From Desulfotignum sp. (GTDB taxonomy: Bacteria > Desulfobacterota > Desulfobacteria > Desulfobacterales > Desulfobacteraceae), in NCBI GenBank assembly GCA_021737445.1, contig JAIPDY010000004.1, forward strand, positions 1 to 32,029: a stretch of 32,029 nucleotides of DNA, written 5' to 3'. How positions within the stretch are numbered: the first letter of the stretch is position 1; each line of letters starts with the position of its first letter. The position numbers were made by a program, and so were the translations under genes. This document shows, in pieces, positions 13,271 to 22,240 of this stretch. The notes under the pieces were generated by a model. The model saw only the letters and a program-made list of their open reading frames with translations, was not told the origin of the DNA and did not search any database.

Positions 13271-14536
13271 ATGTTTAAATTCATTCATGCGGCGGATATT
13301 CATCTGGACAGCCCGTTGCGCGGGCTGTCCAGATATGAGTCCGCACCTGTTGATGCCATTAGAGACGCCTGCAGAAGGGCGTTTAAGAACCTGGTGGATC
13401 TGGCTATCGAAGAAAAAGCCGCTTTCGTGCTTCTGGCCGGGGATCTCTATGATGGGGACTGGAAAGATTACAGCACCGGGATATTTTTCAGCCGGCAGAT
13501 GGGGAGACTGCATCAGCAAGGCATACGGGTATTTGCTGTCGCAGGAAACCATGATGCCGCAAACCGGATGACCAAAGCGTTACAGACGCCCGCTAACATG
13601 AAGATGTTTTCCGCCGGCAAAGTGGAAACCGTCATACTGGAAGACTTTTCCGTGGCTATTCATGGGCGCAGCTTTAAAACCCGGCATGTGGACGAAAACC
13701 TGGCAGCGGGATTCTGCCAGGGCCTCAAAGGCATGTGCAATATCGGGCTGCTGCATACCAGCCTTGACGGCCGGGAGGGACATGCCACCTATGCGCCCTG
13801 CACCCTGGATGATCTGCGCTCCAAAAATTACCAGTACTGGGCCCTGGGACATGTCCACAAGCAGGAAATCGTTTCCGAAGATCCCTTTGTGGTGTTCCCG
13901 GGGTGCATACAGGGCCGCCATATCCGGGAAAGCGGTCCCAAAGGCTGTGTGAAGGTCACGGTTGAGGAAGACACTGTCACACATATGGAACCGGTGTCTC
14001 TGGATGTCCTGCGGTGGACCCTGACAAAAATCGATCTGACCGATATGGAAGACCCCCGGGATGTCCTGGAAAAAGTCCGGGAAGCCATTGAACAGGAACG
14101 GGCACTGGCAGAGGACAGGCCCCTGGCTATGAGAATAAAACTGACAGGGGCCACAAACCTGTCTGATCACCTGGCTGCGTTTCCGGAAAAACTGGAACAG
14201 CAGATGAAAGCGCTGGGTGCTGAAACCGCCGGCGATGAGGTCTGGATTGAACGGGTTGAAAACAGGACCCGGGGAAAATATGATCTAAAAACCGCCCTGG
14301 CTGATGACACGTCACCGGGACAACTGCTCAGAGCCATTGTTTCAACCCCTGATGATCCGGGCCGGATAGACGGCCTGGAAGACAAAATAGCGGAGCTCAG
14401 GCAGAAAGTGCCGCCGGAAGCCTTTGGCACGGGATCTGTTTTGGATTTGAGCGACAAAGAAGCGCTTGAACGGATCACCAGGGAAGCCAAAAAAATGCTG
14501 ATCGGCAGACTGCTGGCAGCAGGGGGAAAAAAATGA
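13271..14536 (+). CDS. yhaO: YhaO/SbcD-like DNA repair exonuclease
   Basis: A 421-residue calcineurin-like phosphoesterase of the Mre11/SbcD group. The metal motifs are in order: AADIHLDSPL (residues 7-16), GDLYDGD, AGNHDAA, LLHTSLDG and ALGHVHKQE. The C-terminal 150 residues are a helical capping or ATPase-binding region. AAGGAG lies five bases before ATG 13271. The gene overlaps the SMC-like ATPase by four bases (ATGA), so the two proteins are made together and probably form an SbcCD-like complex that processes DNA ends or hairpins. It marks the return to higher-GC, intact genes after the island. Confidence 0.88.
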   Translation: MFKFIHAADIHLDSPLRGLSRYESAPVDAIRDACRRAFKNLVDLAIEEKAAFVLLAGDLYDGDWKDYSTGIFFSRQMGRLHQQGIRVFAVAGNHDAANRMTKALQTPANMKMFSAGKVETVILEDFSVAIHGRSFKTRHVDENLAAGFCQGLKGMCNIGLLHTSLDGREGHATYAPCTLDDLRSKNYQYWALGHVHKQEIVSEDPFVVFPGCIQGRHIRESGPKGCVKVTVEEDTVTHMEPVSLDVLRWTLTKIDLTDMEDPRDVLEKVREAIEQERALAEDRPLAMRIKLTGATNLSDHLAAFPEKLEQQMKALGAETAGDEVWIERVENRTRGKYDLKTALADDTSPGQLLRAIVSTPDDPGRIDGLEDKIAELRQKVPPEAFGTGSVLDLSDKEALERITREAKKMLIGRLLAAGGKK

Positions 14537-17500
14537 GAATCAACCGCCTCGATCTCATTGCTTTCGGCCGGTTTACAGAAAAATCCCTGGACCTGTCTGA
14601 AGGTGATCTGGGGCTGCATCTGATTTACGGGGATAACGAAGCCGGGAAAAGTACCTCATTAAGGGCACTGACCGGCTGGCTGTTCGGCATCCCCGCCAGA
14701 ACAAGCGATAATTTTGTTCATGCAAATCCCCAACTTAGGATTGGCGGGGAATTGCAGCTGTCCACCGGAGAAACAATCGAATTTGTCAGGAGAAAAGGGA
14801 ACAAAGACACCCTGCTTGCATATGGAAGTGACGAACCCCTGGATGAAACCCGGTTCAGGCGGTTTCTACCACCAGGTATCGATGAAACCATTTTCACCAG
14901 ACTCTGGGGGATTGACCATGAAAGACTGATTGCCGGCGGCCAGGAACTGCTGGAACAGTCCGGGGACCTGGGCCAGGCCCTTTTCAGTGCAGCGGCCGGG
15001 ACGGCAAATCTTCGGGATATATTGATGGAAATGCAGAACAGTGCCGTTGACATCTTCAAGCCCCGGGGTTCCAAAGCGGTCCTGAACAGGGCCATCTCAG
15101 ACTATAAAGATGCGCTGAAAAGGATGCGGGAAGCCACCCTGCCGGTTTCTACCTGGAAAGCGCTGCAAAATGATTTATCCAAAATCAGTGCGGCTATCAA
15201 AGAGGTGGAAAAAAGAATCGATGAAAAGAACAAACTAAAAAGCGGTCTGAAACGAATCAACCGTGTCAAAGGGGCCCTGGCCCAGCGGCGGAACTGTCTG
15301 GCAAAAATGGAAGCGTTGGGCACGGTCCTGCTGCTGCCGGAAGATTTTTCAGATCAACTGAAAACAGCCCGAAAAACGCTTCAACACGCACTGGATTTAA
15401 AAGAACGCCTCGCGGCCAAACGGGATGCCCTGAATAAGGAATCCGGATCTTTGCAGGTTCGGGAGGATTTACTGAAAAATGAAGATGCCATTTCACGGCT
15501 TTACAAAGAACTCGGTGCGGTTGAAAAAACCCTGGCAGACCGGCCCGGTCAGGATGGAAAACGGCGGCTGCTGCGAAATGAAGCCCAAACCCTGCTCAAG
15601 GGGATCCGGCCGGACATGGGTCTGGATGACGCCGATCATCTCAGGCCGTTTCTCAACAATAAAAAATGGATCTCTGAACTGGCCCGGAAAAAAGGGTTGC
15701 TCATCCAGAAACGAGACGGATACAACGCCGCATTAAAGGATCTTCAGGACGAAATAAAATCGCTTGAAAGCAGACTGGAAAATCTGCCGGCAGGTGACAT
15801 CGATTTGACGGAGTTGAAAGCGGCCGTTGCCTCAGCACGCAAAGCCGGCGACATCGAGCAGCGCCTGAATGACATGACAACACAGGCGGCACAGGAAAAA
15901 GCCGCCTGCGAAAACGAATTTGCAAGACTGGGGAACTTTCACAAGGATGCAGACGCCCTGTTATCCATGGGGCTGCCGGTTGCTGAAACCCTGGACCGGT
16001 TCGAAAAAGAAACCGATGACCTCATGGAGCAATCCAGAACCGCATCCCAAAAAAAACAGGAGATCGAAGCGGAAAAAAGGCAGGCGGAACAGGAGTTAAA
16101 AGCGCTGCTGTTAAAGGAAGATGTGCCCAAAATTGCCGACCTGGAAGCATCCCGAAAAGACCGTGACCAGGGATGGGCCTTGATCAAACAGATATATATC
16201 GAGCAGCGGGATGTCGGCGGCCGTCTTTCAAGTGATGCCCATGACTCTGATTTGCCGGCCGTGTATGAAAAAAAGGTTGCGCTGGCAGACCATATATCCG
16301 ACCGCCTGAGACTGGATGCGGACCAGGTGGTGAAACGGGCAGGCCTGGAGGCGGCAATTGATCACATGACCTCTCGCATCGCTGATCTGTCAACGGTTTT
16401 GGAAAAGATAAATCAGGCCGGGGCTGATTTTGACACCCGATGGGCCGCTATCTGGAAACCGCTGCATGTTGCTGCCGGCACCCCCCGGGAAATGAAGCAG
16501 TGGGTGCTGAAAGCGGAAAAACTGATCGAAAAGATTCATGCGGCAAAGGGGGTTTCAGCCAGAGAAAAAAAACTGCGGGAAGAATGCGGTCATCTGAAAA
16601 CAGTGATGTCCCGCCAGATCGCCGGGTTTGACCCGTCGGCAAACATTCAGGGAAAGAGTCTGGAAGCACTGATTTCCCTGTGTGAACAGCGCATTGAAAA
16701 AGAGCAGAAAGCCCGCGACAGACGTCATAAAACTGCCGATTTACTGAAAGACCTTCACATCCGGCTGAAGCGGACCAGAGATGACCTGAAAACGGTTGAA
16801 ACCGGTTTGATCACCTGGACGGGTGAGTGGGAAAAAGCCATCTCCGGACTGGGACTGAAACGGGATGCCCACCCGGAAACCGCCATGGAAACCTTTGATC
16901 ACCTGGTGTCGTTCTTTAAAAAATTTGATCAGTCTGAAGAGCTGCGTAAACGAATTTACGGCATGGACAAGGTCAAAGAGGAATTTGACAGACGCGTTCA
17001 CGAATTTGCCGGCAGTATGGAAATGAAGACAGAGGACAAGGATGCTTTGACAATTGCCGGCCAACTCCATCGGGACCTGAATGCGGCCCGGGAAGCCCGG
17101 GCAGGTTTGATCAAAATCAAAGAACAGCTGGACGAAAAAAAACAGGAGATCAAAGATGTCTTCATCACCATCCGCCAGTCACAGGAAAAAATCAGTGAAC
17201 TGAAAACCCGGGCCGGGGTGGATACTGTGGAGGAACTGATCGAGGCCGGTGAAAAATCAACCCATAAACGGGAGCTGCTGAAACAGGTTGAAACGCTGGA
17301 ACAGGAACTGAACCGCAATGGGGACGGCTTTGGCATTGAAGCGCTGGAAAAAGAGGTGAACGGTTCAGATATTGACGGCATTGAAGGGGACATAGACAGA
17401 ATATCCAGTGAGCTGGGAGAGCTTCAATCCGAGAGAGACACGCTGCGGGACCAGCGGCAGACCATTCAGCATGACATCCGGCAGAATGACGGGAGTGCCG

Positions 17501-18045
17501 TGGCAGCCAACGCGTCTGAAGAAGCAGAAGCACACCTTTCCAGCATCACGGAAAATGCCGAGCAGTATCTGCGTTTCCAGATCGCCTCCCTTATCCTGGA
17601 ACAGCAGATAGAAACGTACAGAAAAGAAAACCAGGCCCCTGTTTTAGCCAGGGCCGGTGAACTGTTCTCAACACTGACACGGGGATCTTACGCAGGCCTG
17701 AGGGATGAACTGGATGCTTCCGGAAAGCCGGTGCTGCTGGGTGTCCGCCCGGACGATCAGGAGGTGGCCATCGACGGCATGAGTGACGGATCCCGGGACC
17801 AGCTCTATCTGGCCCTGCGCATGGCCACGCTTGAGCAGCATCTGAAAAAGGGGGAACCCATGCCTTTTGTCGTGGATGATATCCTGATCGGGTTTGATGA
17901 TCACCGCACCCGTGTCTGCCTGGAGGTGCTGGCACAACTGTCAAGGTGCATCCAGGTCCTGCTTTTTACGCACCACAGACGGGTACTGGAGCTGGCAGAT
18001 ACCTGTAATGAAACCGACAGGATCTTTCAGCACGCGCTTTTCTGA
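14533..18045 (+). CDS. yhaN: YhaN-like SMC/Rad50-type ATPase
   Basis: A 1170-residue ATPase with split ABC halves. N-terminal Walker A is GDNEAGKST at 33-41. The C-terminal half carries the signature-like MSDGSRDQLYLALRMATL and Walker B FVVDDILIGFDD. Between them, residues about 170-1010 are long heptad-rich coiled coils. I see no CXXC zinc hook at the apex, which fits YhaN rather than SbcC/Rad50. It starts inside the yhaO stop (ATGA). Its stop codon TGA overlaps an ATG at 18045, 21 bases before the preferred hydrogenase start, so transcription may continue into the hydrogenase genes. Confidence 0.88.
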   Translation: MRINRLDLIAFGRFTEKSLDLSEGDLGLHLIYGDNEAGKSTSLRALTGWLFGIPARTSDNFVHANPQLRIGGELQLSTGETIEFVRRKGNKDTLLAYGSDEPLDETRFRRFLPPGIDETIFTRLWGIDHERLIAGGQELLEQSGDLGQALFSAAAGTANLRDILMEMQNSAVDIFKPRGSKAVLNRAISDYKDALKRMREATLPVSTWKALQNDLSKISAAIKEVEKRIDEKNKLKSGLKRINRVKGALAQRRNCLAKMEALGTVLLLPEDFSDQLKTARKTLQHALDLKERLAAKRDALNKESGSLQVREDLLKNEDAISRLYKELGAVEKTLADRPGQDGKRRLLRNEAQTLLKGIRPDMGLDDADHLRPFLNNKKWISELARKKGLLIQKRDGYNAALKDLQDEIKSLESRLENLPAGDIDLTELKAAVASARKAGDIEQRLNDMTTQAAQEKAACENEFARLGNFHKDADALLSMGLPVAETLDRFEKETDDLMEQSRTASQKKQEIEAEKRQAEQELKALLLKEDVPKIADLEASRKDRDQGWALIKQIYIEQRDVGGRLSSDAHDSDLPAVYEKKVALADHISDRLRLDADQVVKRAGLEAAIDHMTSRIADLSTVLEKINQAGADFDTRWAAIWKPLHVAAGTPREMKQWVLKAEKLIEKIHAAKGVSAREKKLREECGHLKTVMSRQIAGFDPSANIQGKSLEALISLCEQRIEKEQKARDRRHKTADLLKDLHIRLKRTRDDLKTVETGLITWTGEWEKAISGLGLKRDAHPETAMETFDHLVSFFKKFDQSEELRKRIYGMDKVKEEFDRRVHEFAGSMEMKTEDKDALTIAGQLHRDLNAAREARAGLIKIKEQLDEKKQEIKDVFITIRQSQEKISELKTRAGVDTVEELIEAGEKSTHKRELLKQVETLEQELNRNGDGFGIEALEKEVNGSDIDGIEGDIDRISSELGELQSERDTLRDQRQTIQHDIRQNDGSAVAANASEEAEAHLSSITENAEQYLRFQIASLILEQQIETYRKENQAPVLARAGELFSTLTRGSYAGLRDELDASGKPVLLGVRPDDQEVAIDGMSDGSRDQLYLALRMATLEQHLKKGEPMPFVVDDILIGFDDHRTRVCLEVLAQLSRCIQVLLFTHHRRVLELADTCNETDRIFQHALF

Positions 18046-18065
18046 TGAATCGATGGAGAAACCCC

Positions 18066-19019
18066 ATGGACAATAACTGCAACGTGCAAAATGTTCAGGA
18101 AAAACATGTTATCTGGGTTCAAGCCGCCAGTGACAGCGGCTGTTCAATATCTGTGTTAAATTCCGTGAGACCGGAAATTCATTCCGTGCTTTTTGATGAA
18201 CTGGTACCGGGGCATCATATAAACCTGCTGTTTCAGGCCACGATCATGGCAGGGCAGGGAGAGCAGGTTGTGTCTGTTCTCGATGACCCGGTCCTGGCAG
18301 ATACGGACTTTCTGCTCGTTGTCGAAGGCGCGGTCCCCTTTGGAAAAAACTATTGTTCCCTGGGTGAGGAAGGGGGCAAAGACATCTCCATTGCCCGGCG
18401 GATAACCGATCTTGCGCGGCACGCCGAAGCGGTGATTGCTGTTGGTACATGTGCGTCGTTTGGAGGAATCTTTGCAAGCTACCCGAACATAACACAATGT
18501 GCAGGGGCGGGAGAACTGCTGGCAAAAGAAAAAATAAACAAACCCCTTATCAATATTCCCGGCTGTCCCCCGCATCCCGACTGGTTCCTGGGCACTCTCG
18601 CTCATTTGATTCTCTTTGGTTTGCCCGGGCCCGAAGAGCTGGATGAGCTGAATCGCCCGAAACTGTTTTACAGTCAATTGATTCATGAAAATTGTCCCAG
18701 ACGTGCGCATTTCGATGCGGGCAGGTTTGCAAAGCGCCTGTCGGAACCTTACTGCCTTTATCTTCTTGGCTGCCGCGGGCCGGTGACCCATGCCGATTGT
18801 CCCACCCGGCAATGGAATAACGGTGTGAACTGGTGCATTGAAAATAATCATCCCTGTATAGGATGTTGTGAGCCGGAGTTTCCAGACGGCACGTCCCCAT
18901 TTTTTGAAAAAAGGCTGGACATCCATGCGCCTGCTTTACGAAAGGACACGTCCGGCAGGCTCAAGGCGCAAAACACGGTAACCGCGTTTTCGGGCCGAAA
19001 TACGGAGGATGGTGATTAA
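18066..19019 (+). CDS. [NiFe]-hydrogenase small subunit, cytoplasmic, with Asp for a proximal-cluster Cys
   Basis: Start ATG 18066 has GGAG seven bases upstream and is preferred to ATG 18045, which overlaps the yhaN stop; 317 residues. There is no Tat signal, so it is cytoplasmic. The motif normally reading CxGC is SDSGCS (D23, C26), so Asp replaces the first proximal-cluster ligand. All other ligands are present: VGTCASFGG and IPGCPPHPDW (proximal); IHENCPRR, LLGCRGP and HADCP (distal); NWC and PCIGCCEP (medial). The body resembles uptake-type (group 1-like) small subunits. The large subunit follows directly, then metV and metF. It should pass electrons from the Ni-Fe site to a partner, here most simply MetV. 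Confidence 0.88.
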   Translation: MDNNCNVQNVQEKHVIWVQAASDSGCSISVLNSVRPEIHSVLFDELVPGHHINLLFQATIMAGQGEQVVSVLDDPVLADTDFLLVVEGAVPFGKNYCSLGEEGGKDISIARRITDLARHAEAVIAVGTCASFGGIFASYPNITQCAGAGELLAKEKINKPLINIPGCPPHPDWFLGTLAHLILFGLPGPEELDELNRPKLFYSQLIHENCPRRAHFDAGRFAKRLSEPYCLYLLGCRGPVTHADCPTRQWNNGVNWCIENNHPCIGCCEPEFPDGTSPFFEKRLDIHAPALRKDTSGRLKAQNTVTAFSGRNTEDGD

Positions 19020-19020
19020 A

Positions 19021-20580
19021 GTGACAGAAATAACGATCGATCCTGTAACGCGGGTAGAAGGGCATCTTAAGGTTACCGCAAAGGTGGATGACAAAGAGGT
19101 CAAGGATGTCGAATGTTCCGGGGTTCTGTTCCGTGGTTTCGAAGTTTTCCTGAAAGACAGAGATCCCAGAGACGCACAACGCCTGACCCAGCGCATATGC
19201 GGCGTATGTCCTTCAGCGCATGCCACTGCGGCCGCGCTTGCCCTGGACAATGCGTTTGGCATTGAGAATCAGATAACTGACAACGGCCGGATAATCCGCA
19301 ATCTTATCCTGGGCTGCAATTTTTTGCAATCGCATATTCTGCATTTTTATCATCTTGCAGCGCTTGATTATGTGGATGTTACTGCCGCCGGCGGCTATGC
19401 CGGGCATGACCCTGATTTACAATCATTGCGCAAATTTCTTGCCAGAAAACATCTTGAGCCTTTTTTTCCCCGGTACGAAGGAGATTACAGATTATCCAGA
19501 AAGCAGAATCAAAAGGCATGCGCCCATTACGTCCAGGCCCTGCGGGTGAGGCGGAAGGCCCATGAAATTCTCTGTGTCTTCGGGGGAAAAATGCCGCATA
19601 GTATGACAATCGTGCCCGGCGGCGTAACCACCACGCCGTCAGCCGACAAGATCACCTCTTTTCTGAGCGGGTTGAACGAAATTCGCAGATTCATCAATAA
19701 TGTGTATCTGCCTGATATACTGATGATCGCCCGGACATATGACGATTATTTTGCGATCGGCAAAGGCGCTGATAGATTTTTGTCTTACGGCGTGTTCGAT
19801 CTTGAAGCGCGCTGCGGAACTCCGGTTGACCGCAGCTGTTTTCTGCCCCAGGGGGTTATGGACAGTTCCTTGAACAGGGCGGATACGGATCTGGCGAAAA
19901 TAACCGAGGAAGTCACGCATTCCTGGTACGATGATCAAGGGGGAAACACCCATCCTTCCAGGGAAAAAACAACCCCTCTCAGGGGAAAAAAACAAGCCTG
20001 TTCGTGGGTGAAGTCGCCGCGTTATCAAGGCAAAGTCACGGAGGTGGGTCCTCTTTCCAGGATGCTCGCTGCGTATGTTTCTGACCATAACGGCGCAAAA
20101 AACATCATCAATTCCGTATTGTCGGAAGTTGGCGCTCAACCGTCTGATCTGCTTTCGGTCTGCGGAAGACATGCGGCACGGGCAATTGAAGCCAAGCTGA
20201 TAGCCGATGCCATGGCAGAGTGGGTTTTACAGGTCAAGCCCGGGGTGCCTGTTTGCGTCGATTATCAGCTGCCCGATCAGGCAGAGGGTGTCGGCATTAC
20301 GGACGCGCCAAGGGGCGCACTGGGTCACTGGATCAAGATAGCAGACAAAAAAATCGCAAATTATCAGCTCGTGGCGCCGACCACATGGAATGCCTCGCCA
20401 AAAGATGCCGGAAATAATCCGGGCCCCATGGAGCAGGCCATACTGGGCACCAAAGTTCAGGATGAGAACAATCCATATGAAATTGTAAGAATCCTGCGGT
20501 CATTCGATCCGTGCCTTGCCTGCGCCGTGCATGCTGTGGACGTTAAGGGACGCAATTTAAGAGAATACAAAATTTCCTAG
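19021..20580 (+). CDS. [NiFe]-hydrogenase large subunit
   Basis: A 519-residue protein from GTG 19021 (MTEITIDPVTRVEGHLKV, the usual start). ATG 19009 is possible but abuts its own GGAGG. The nickel ligands are in RICGVCPSAHA (C60, C63) and, at the end, DPCLACAVH. A 15-residue tail after that His implies removal by a maturation endopeptidase, whose gene is not in the window. It catalyses reversible H2 splitting. VLFRGFE and GHWIKI are also family features. The gene follows the small subunit without a gap and precedes metV by 48 bases. The pairing with MetVF rather than with HdrABC, MvhD or a cytochrome is unusual. Confidence 0.92.
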   Translation: MTEITIDPVTRVEGHLKVTAKVDDKEVKDVECSGVLFRGFEVFLKDRDPRDAQRLTQRICGVCPSAHATAAALALDNAFGIENQITDNGRIIRNLILGCNFLQSHILHFYHLAALDYVDVTAAGGYAGHDPDLQSLRKFLARKHLEPFFPRYEGDYRLSRKQNQKACAHYVQALRVRRKAHEILCVFGGKMPHSMTIVPGGVTTTPSADKITSFLSGLNEIRRFINNVYLPDILMIARTYDDYFAIGKGADRFLSYGVFDLEARCGTPVDRSCFLPQGVMDSSLNRADTDLAKITEEVTHSWYDDQGGNTHPSREKTTPLRGKKQACSWVKSPRYQGKVTEVGPLSRMLAAYVSDHNGAKNIINSVLSEVGAQPSDLLSVCGRHAARAIEAKLIADAMAEWVLQVKPGVPVCVDYQLPDQAEGVGITDAPRGALGHWIKIADKKIANYQLVAPTTWNASPKDAGNNPGPMEQAILGTKVQDENNPYEIVRILRSFDPCLACAVHAVDVKGRNLREYKIS

Positions 20581-20628
20581 CAGGGGCGCAATCCATGACG
20601 AATGAGGCCGTTCAAAGGAGAATAAGCA

Positions 20629-21315
20629 ATGCTTGTCAGTGAAATGAAGCCGGATGAAGAAATCCTGGATATGCTCGAGATGGTTCACAGCATATATCTT
20701 GTGGGATGTAACGGGTGCGCCGAGGTATGCAAAACAGGGGGAGCAAAAGCGGTGGCGGCGTACCGAAAATTTCTGGAGACGCAGGATAAGGAAGTGTCCG
20801 GGATATGCAATGTAGACTTTCTTTGCAATAACGTGCTTACCGGCACCCGGCTGGTCAGAGAGATTGAGCCGATTGACCGGTCAGAAGCGATTCTGGTTTT
20901 TTCCTGTGGCGTGGGCGTACAGGTTGTAGGTGCGGTTGTGGACAAGCCGGTTTTTCCGGCGGCCAATACAATTTCGATGGGGGGGCATTTCGGGCTGTGG
21001 CCTGGGGCAGAAAAATGCGCGCAATGTGGTAACTGCGTGCTTGGCTATACCGGTGGTATATGCCCCGTAACCGGTTGTGCCAAAAGTCTGGTGAACGGAC
21101 AGTGCGGCGGAACCACCCGCGGCGGCGACTGCGAGGTGGAAAAAGGCCGGCCCTGTGCCTGGCTGCAGATTTACGAGCGCCTGAAGACAATCGACAGGCT
21201 CGATCTTTACCGCCGGATACTGGCGCCGCAGGATAAGTCCAAATTAATGCCGGGAGTGAAACAGAGAAAAACCCTTTACTGGGCCATCGATCAGGATGTG
21301 AAACGCAAAGAGTGA
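20629..21315 (+). CDS. metV: MetV, iron-sulfur partner of methylene-tetrahydrofolate reductase
   Basis: A 228-residue protein of the MTHFR C-terminal (MetV) family. The N-terminal GCNGCAEVCKTGGAKAV and the C-terminal cluster region (CAQCGNCVLGYTGGICPVTGC, quoted in part, then GQCGG, GGDCEV and PCAWLQIYERL) supply at least eleven cysteines for Fe-S clusters and zinc. In acetogens MetV passes electrons to the flavin of MetF. AAGGAG stands nine bases before ATG 20629. The hydrogenase large subunit lies 48 bases upstream and metF 34 bases downstream, so the four genes form one operon. No RnfC2, HdrA or MvhD gene is nearby to supply electrons from NADH or ferredoxin. Confidence 0.88.
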   Translation: MLVSEMKPDEEILDMLEMVHSIYLVGCNGCAEVCKTGGAKAVAAYRKFLETQDKEVSGICNVDFLCNNVLTGTRLVREIEPIDRSEAILVFSCGVGVQVVGAVVDKPVFPAANTISMGGHFGLWPGAEKCAQCGNCVLGYTGGICPVTGCAKSLVNGQCGGTTRGGDCEVEKGRPCAWLQIYERLKTIDRLDLYRRILAPQDKSKLMPGVKQRKTLYWAIDQDVKRKE

Positions 21316-21349
21316 TCATGGTCCCTGTATGTTGGAAAAAGAGGATACA

Positions 21350-22240
21350 ATGAGCGTCAGTCAGCTGCAACACAAACTTGAAAACAGGTCATTCGTTGTG
21401 ACCGGTGAAACAGGTCCTCCCAAGGGAACAAACATGAACCAATGTCTGCACAGGGCTGAAAACCATCTCAAGGGCAGGTGTGATGCGGTTAACGTGACTG
21501 ACAATCAAAGCGCGATCATGCGGACAGGATCGCTGGCCACCTGTCGCCTGTTCATGGACAGGGACATGGAACCGGTTTTCCAGATGGTGTGCCGTGATAG
21601 AAATGCGATTGCATTGCAATCCGACATACTGTCTGCATACGCCCTTGGCATCCGCAATGTACTGGCCCTTACCGGTGACCACCAGGCCCTGGGCGACCAT
21701 CCCCAGGCATCCGGGGTATTTGACCTCGATTCGGTAAGTTTATTGAAGGCGCTTTGCACTCTGGAATCGGGCAGGGATATCTCCGGAAATGTGTTGGACG
21801 GTGCCCCGAAATTCTGCAAGGGGGCTGTTGTTACGCCGGGTGCAGAACCCGTGGAGCCCCAGATCATCAAAATGGAAAAGAAGGTTGAAGCAGGCGCACA
21901 GTTTTTCCAGACACAGGCTGTTTACGACATCAAGCAGTTTGAAACGTTCATGAAACGGGTTGAAAAATTCAATGTTCCCGTTCTGGCCGGCCAGGTGATT
22001 CTGAAATCAGCTGGAATGGCGAGGTTCTTGAATGCCAACGTCTCCGGAATAAACGTACCTGAGCATCTTATCTCCAAACTGGAGAAAGATAAAGAAGCGG
22101 CCAAATCCGGTCAAACAGGAGCGAGAATTTGTGCGGACTTTGTAAAGGAAGCCAAAGCAATGTGCCAGGGTGTCCATTTGATGACGCTGGGCTGGGATCA
22201 TCTTGTGCCGGATATTTTTGAGATGGCAGATTTAGGCTGA
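21350..22240 (+). CDS. metF: 5,10-methylenetetrahydrofolate reductase MetF
   Basis: ATG 21350 is preferred to the ORF-track start at 21329 because a GAGGA box precedes it; 296 residues. It is a flavin-dependent TIM-barrel enzyme interconverting CH2-H4folate and CH3-H4folate. The catalytic Glu lies in TGETGPPKGTN, and the flavin and folate contacts lie in VTDNQSA, LALTGDHQALGDHPQA and FFQTQAVYD. The protein is short, lacking any NADH-binding or regulatory extension, as in MetVF-type enzymes that depend on MetV for electrons. It is the last gene of the hydrogenase-metVF operon; no strong terminator follows. Confidence 0.9.
   Translation: MSVSQLQHKLENRSFVVTGETGPPKGTNMNQCLHRAENHLKGRCDAVNVTDNQSAIMRTGSLATCRLFMDRDMEPVFQMVCRDRNAIALQSDILSAYALGIRNVLALTGDHQALGDHPQASGVFDLDSVSLLKALCTLESGRDISGNVLDGAPKFCKGAVVTPGAEPVEPQIIKMEKKVEAGAQFFQTQAVYDIKQFETFMKRVEKFNVPVLAGQVILKSAGMARFLNANVSGINVPEHLISKLEKDKEAAKSGQTGARICADFVKEAKAMCQGVHLMTLGWDHLVPDIFEMADLG

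Noticed and set aside
13580-14170. Minus-strand ORFs inside yhaO, yhaN and the hydrogenase genes (for example 18156-18926).
   Set aside because: Antisense shadows of well-supported coding regions with no domains of their own.
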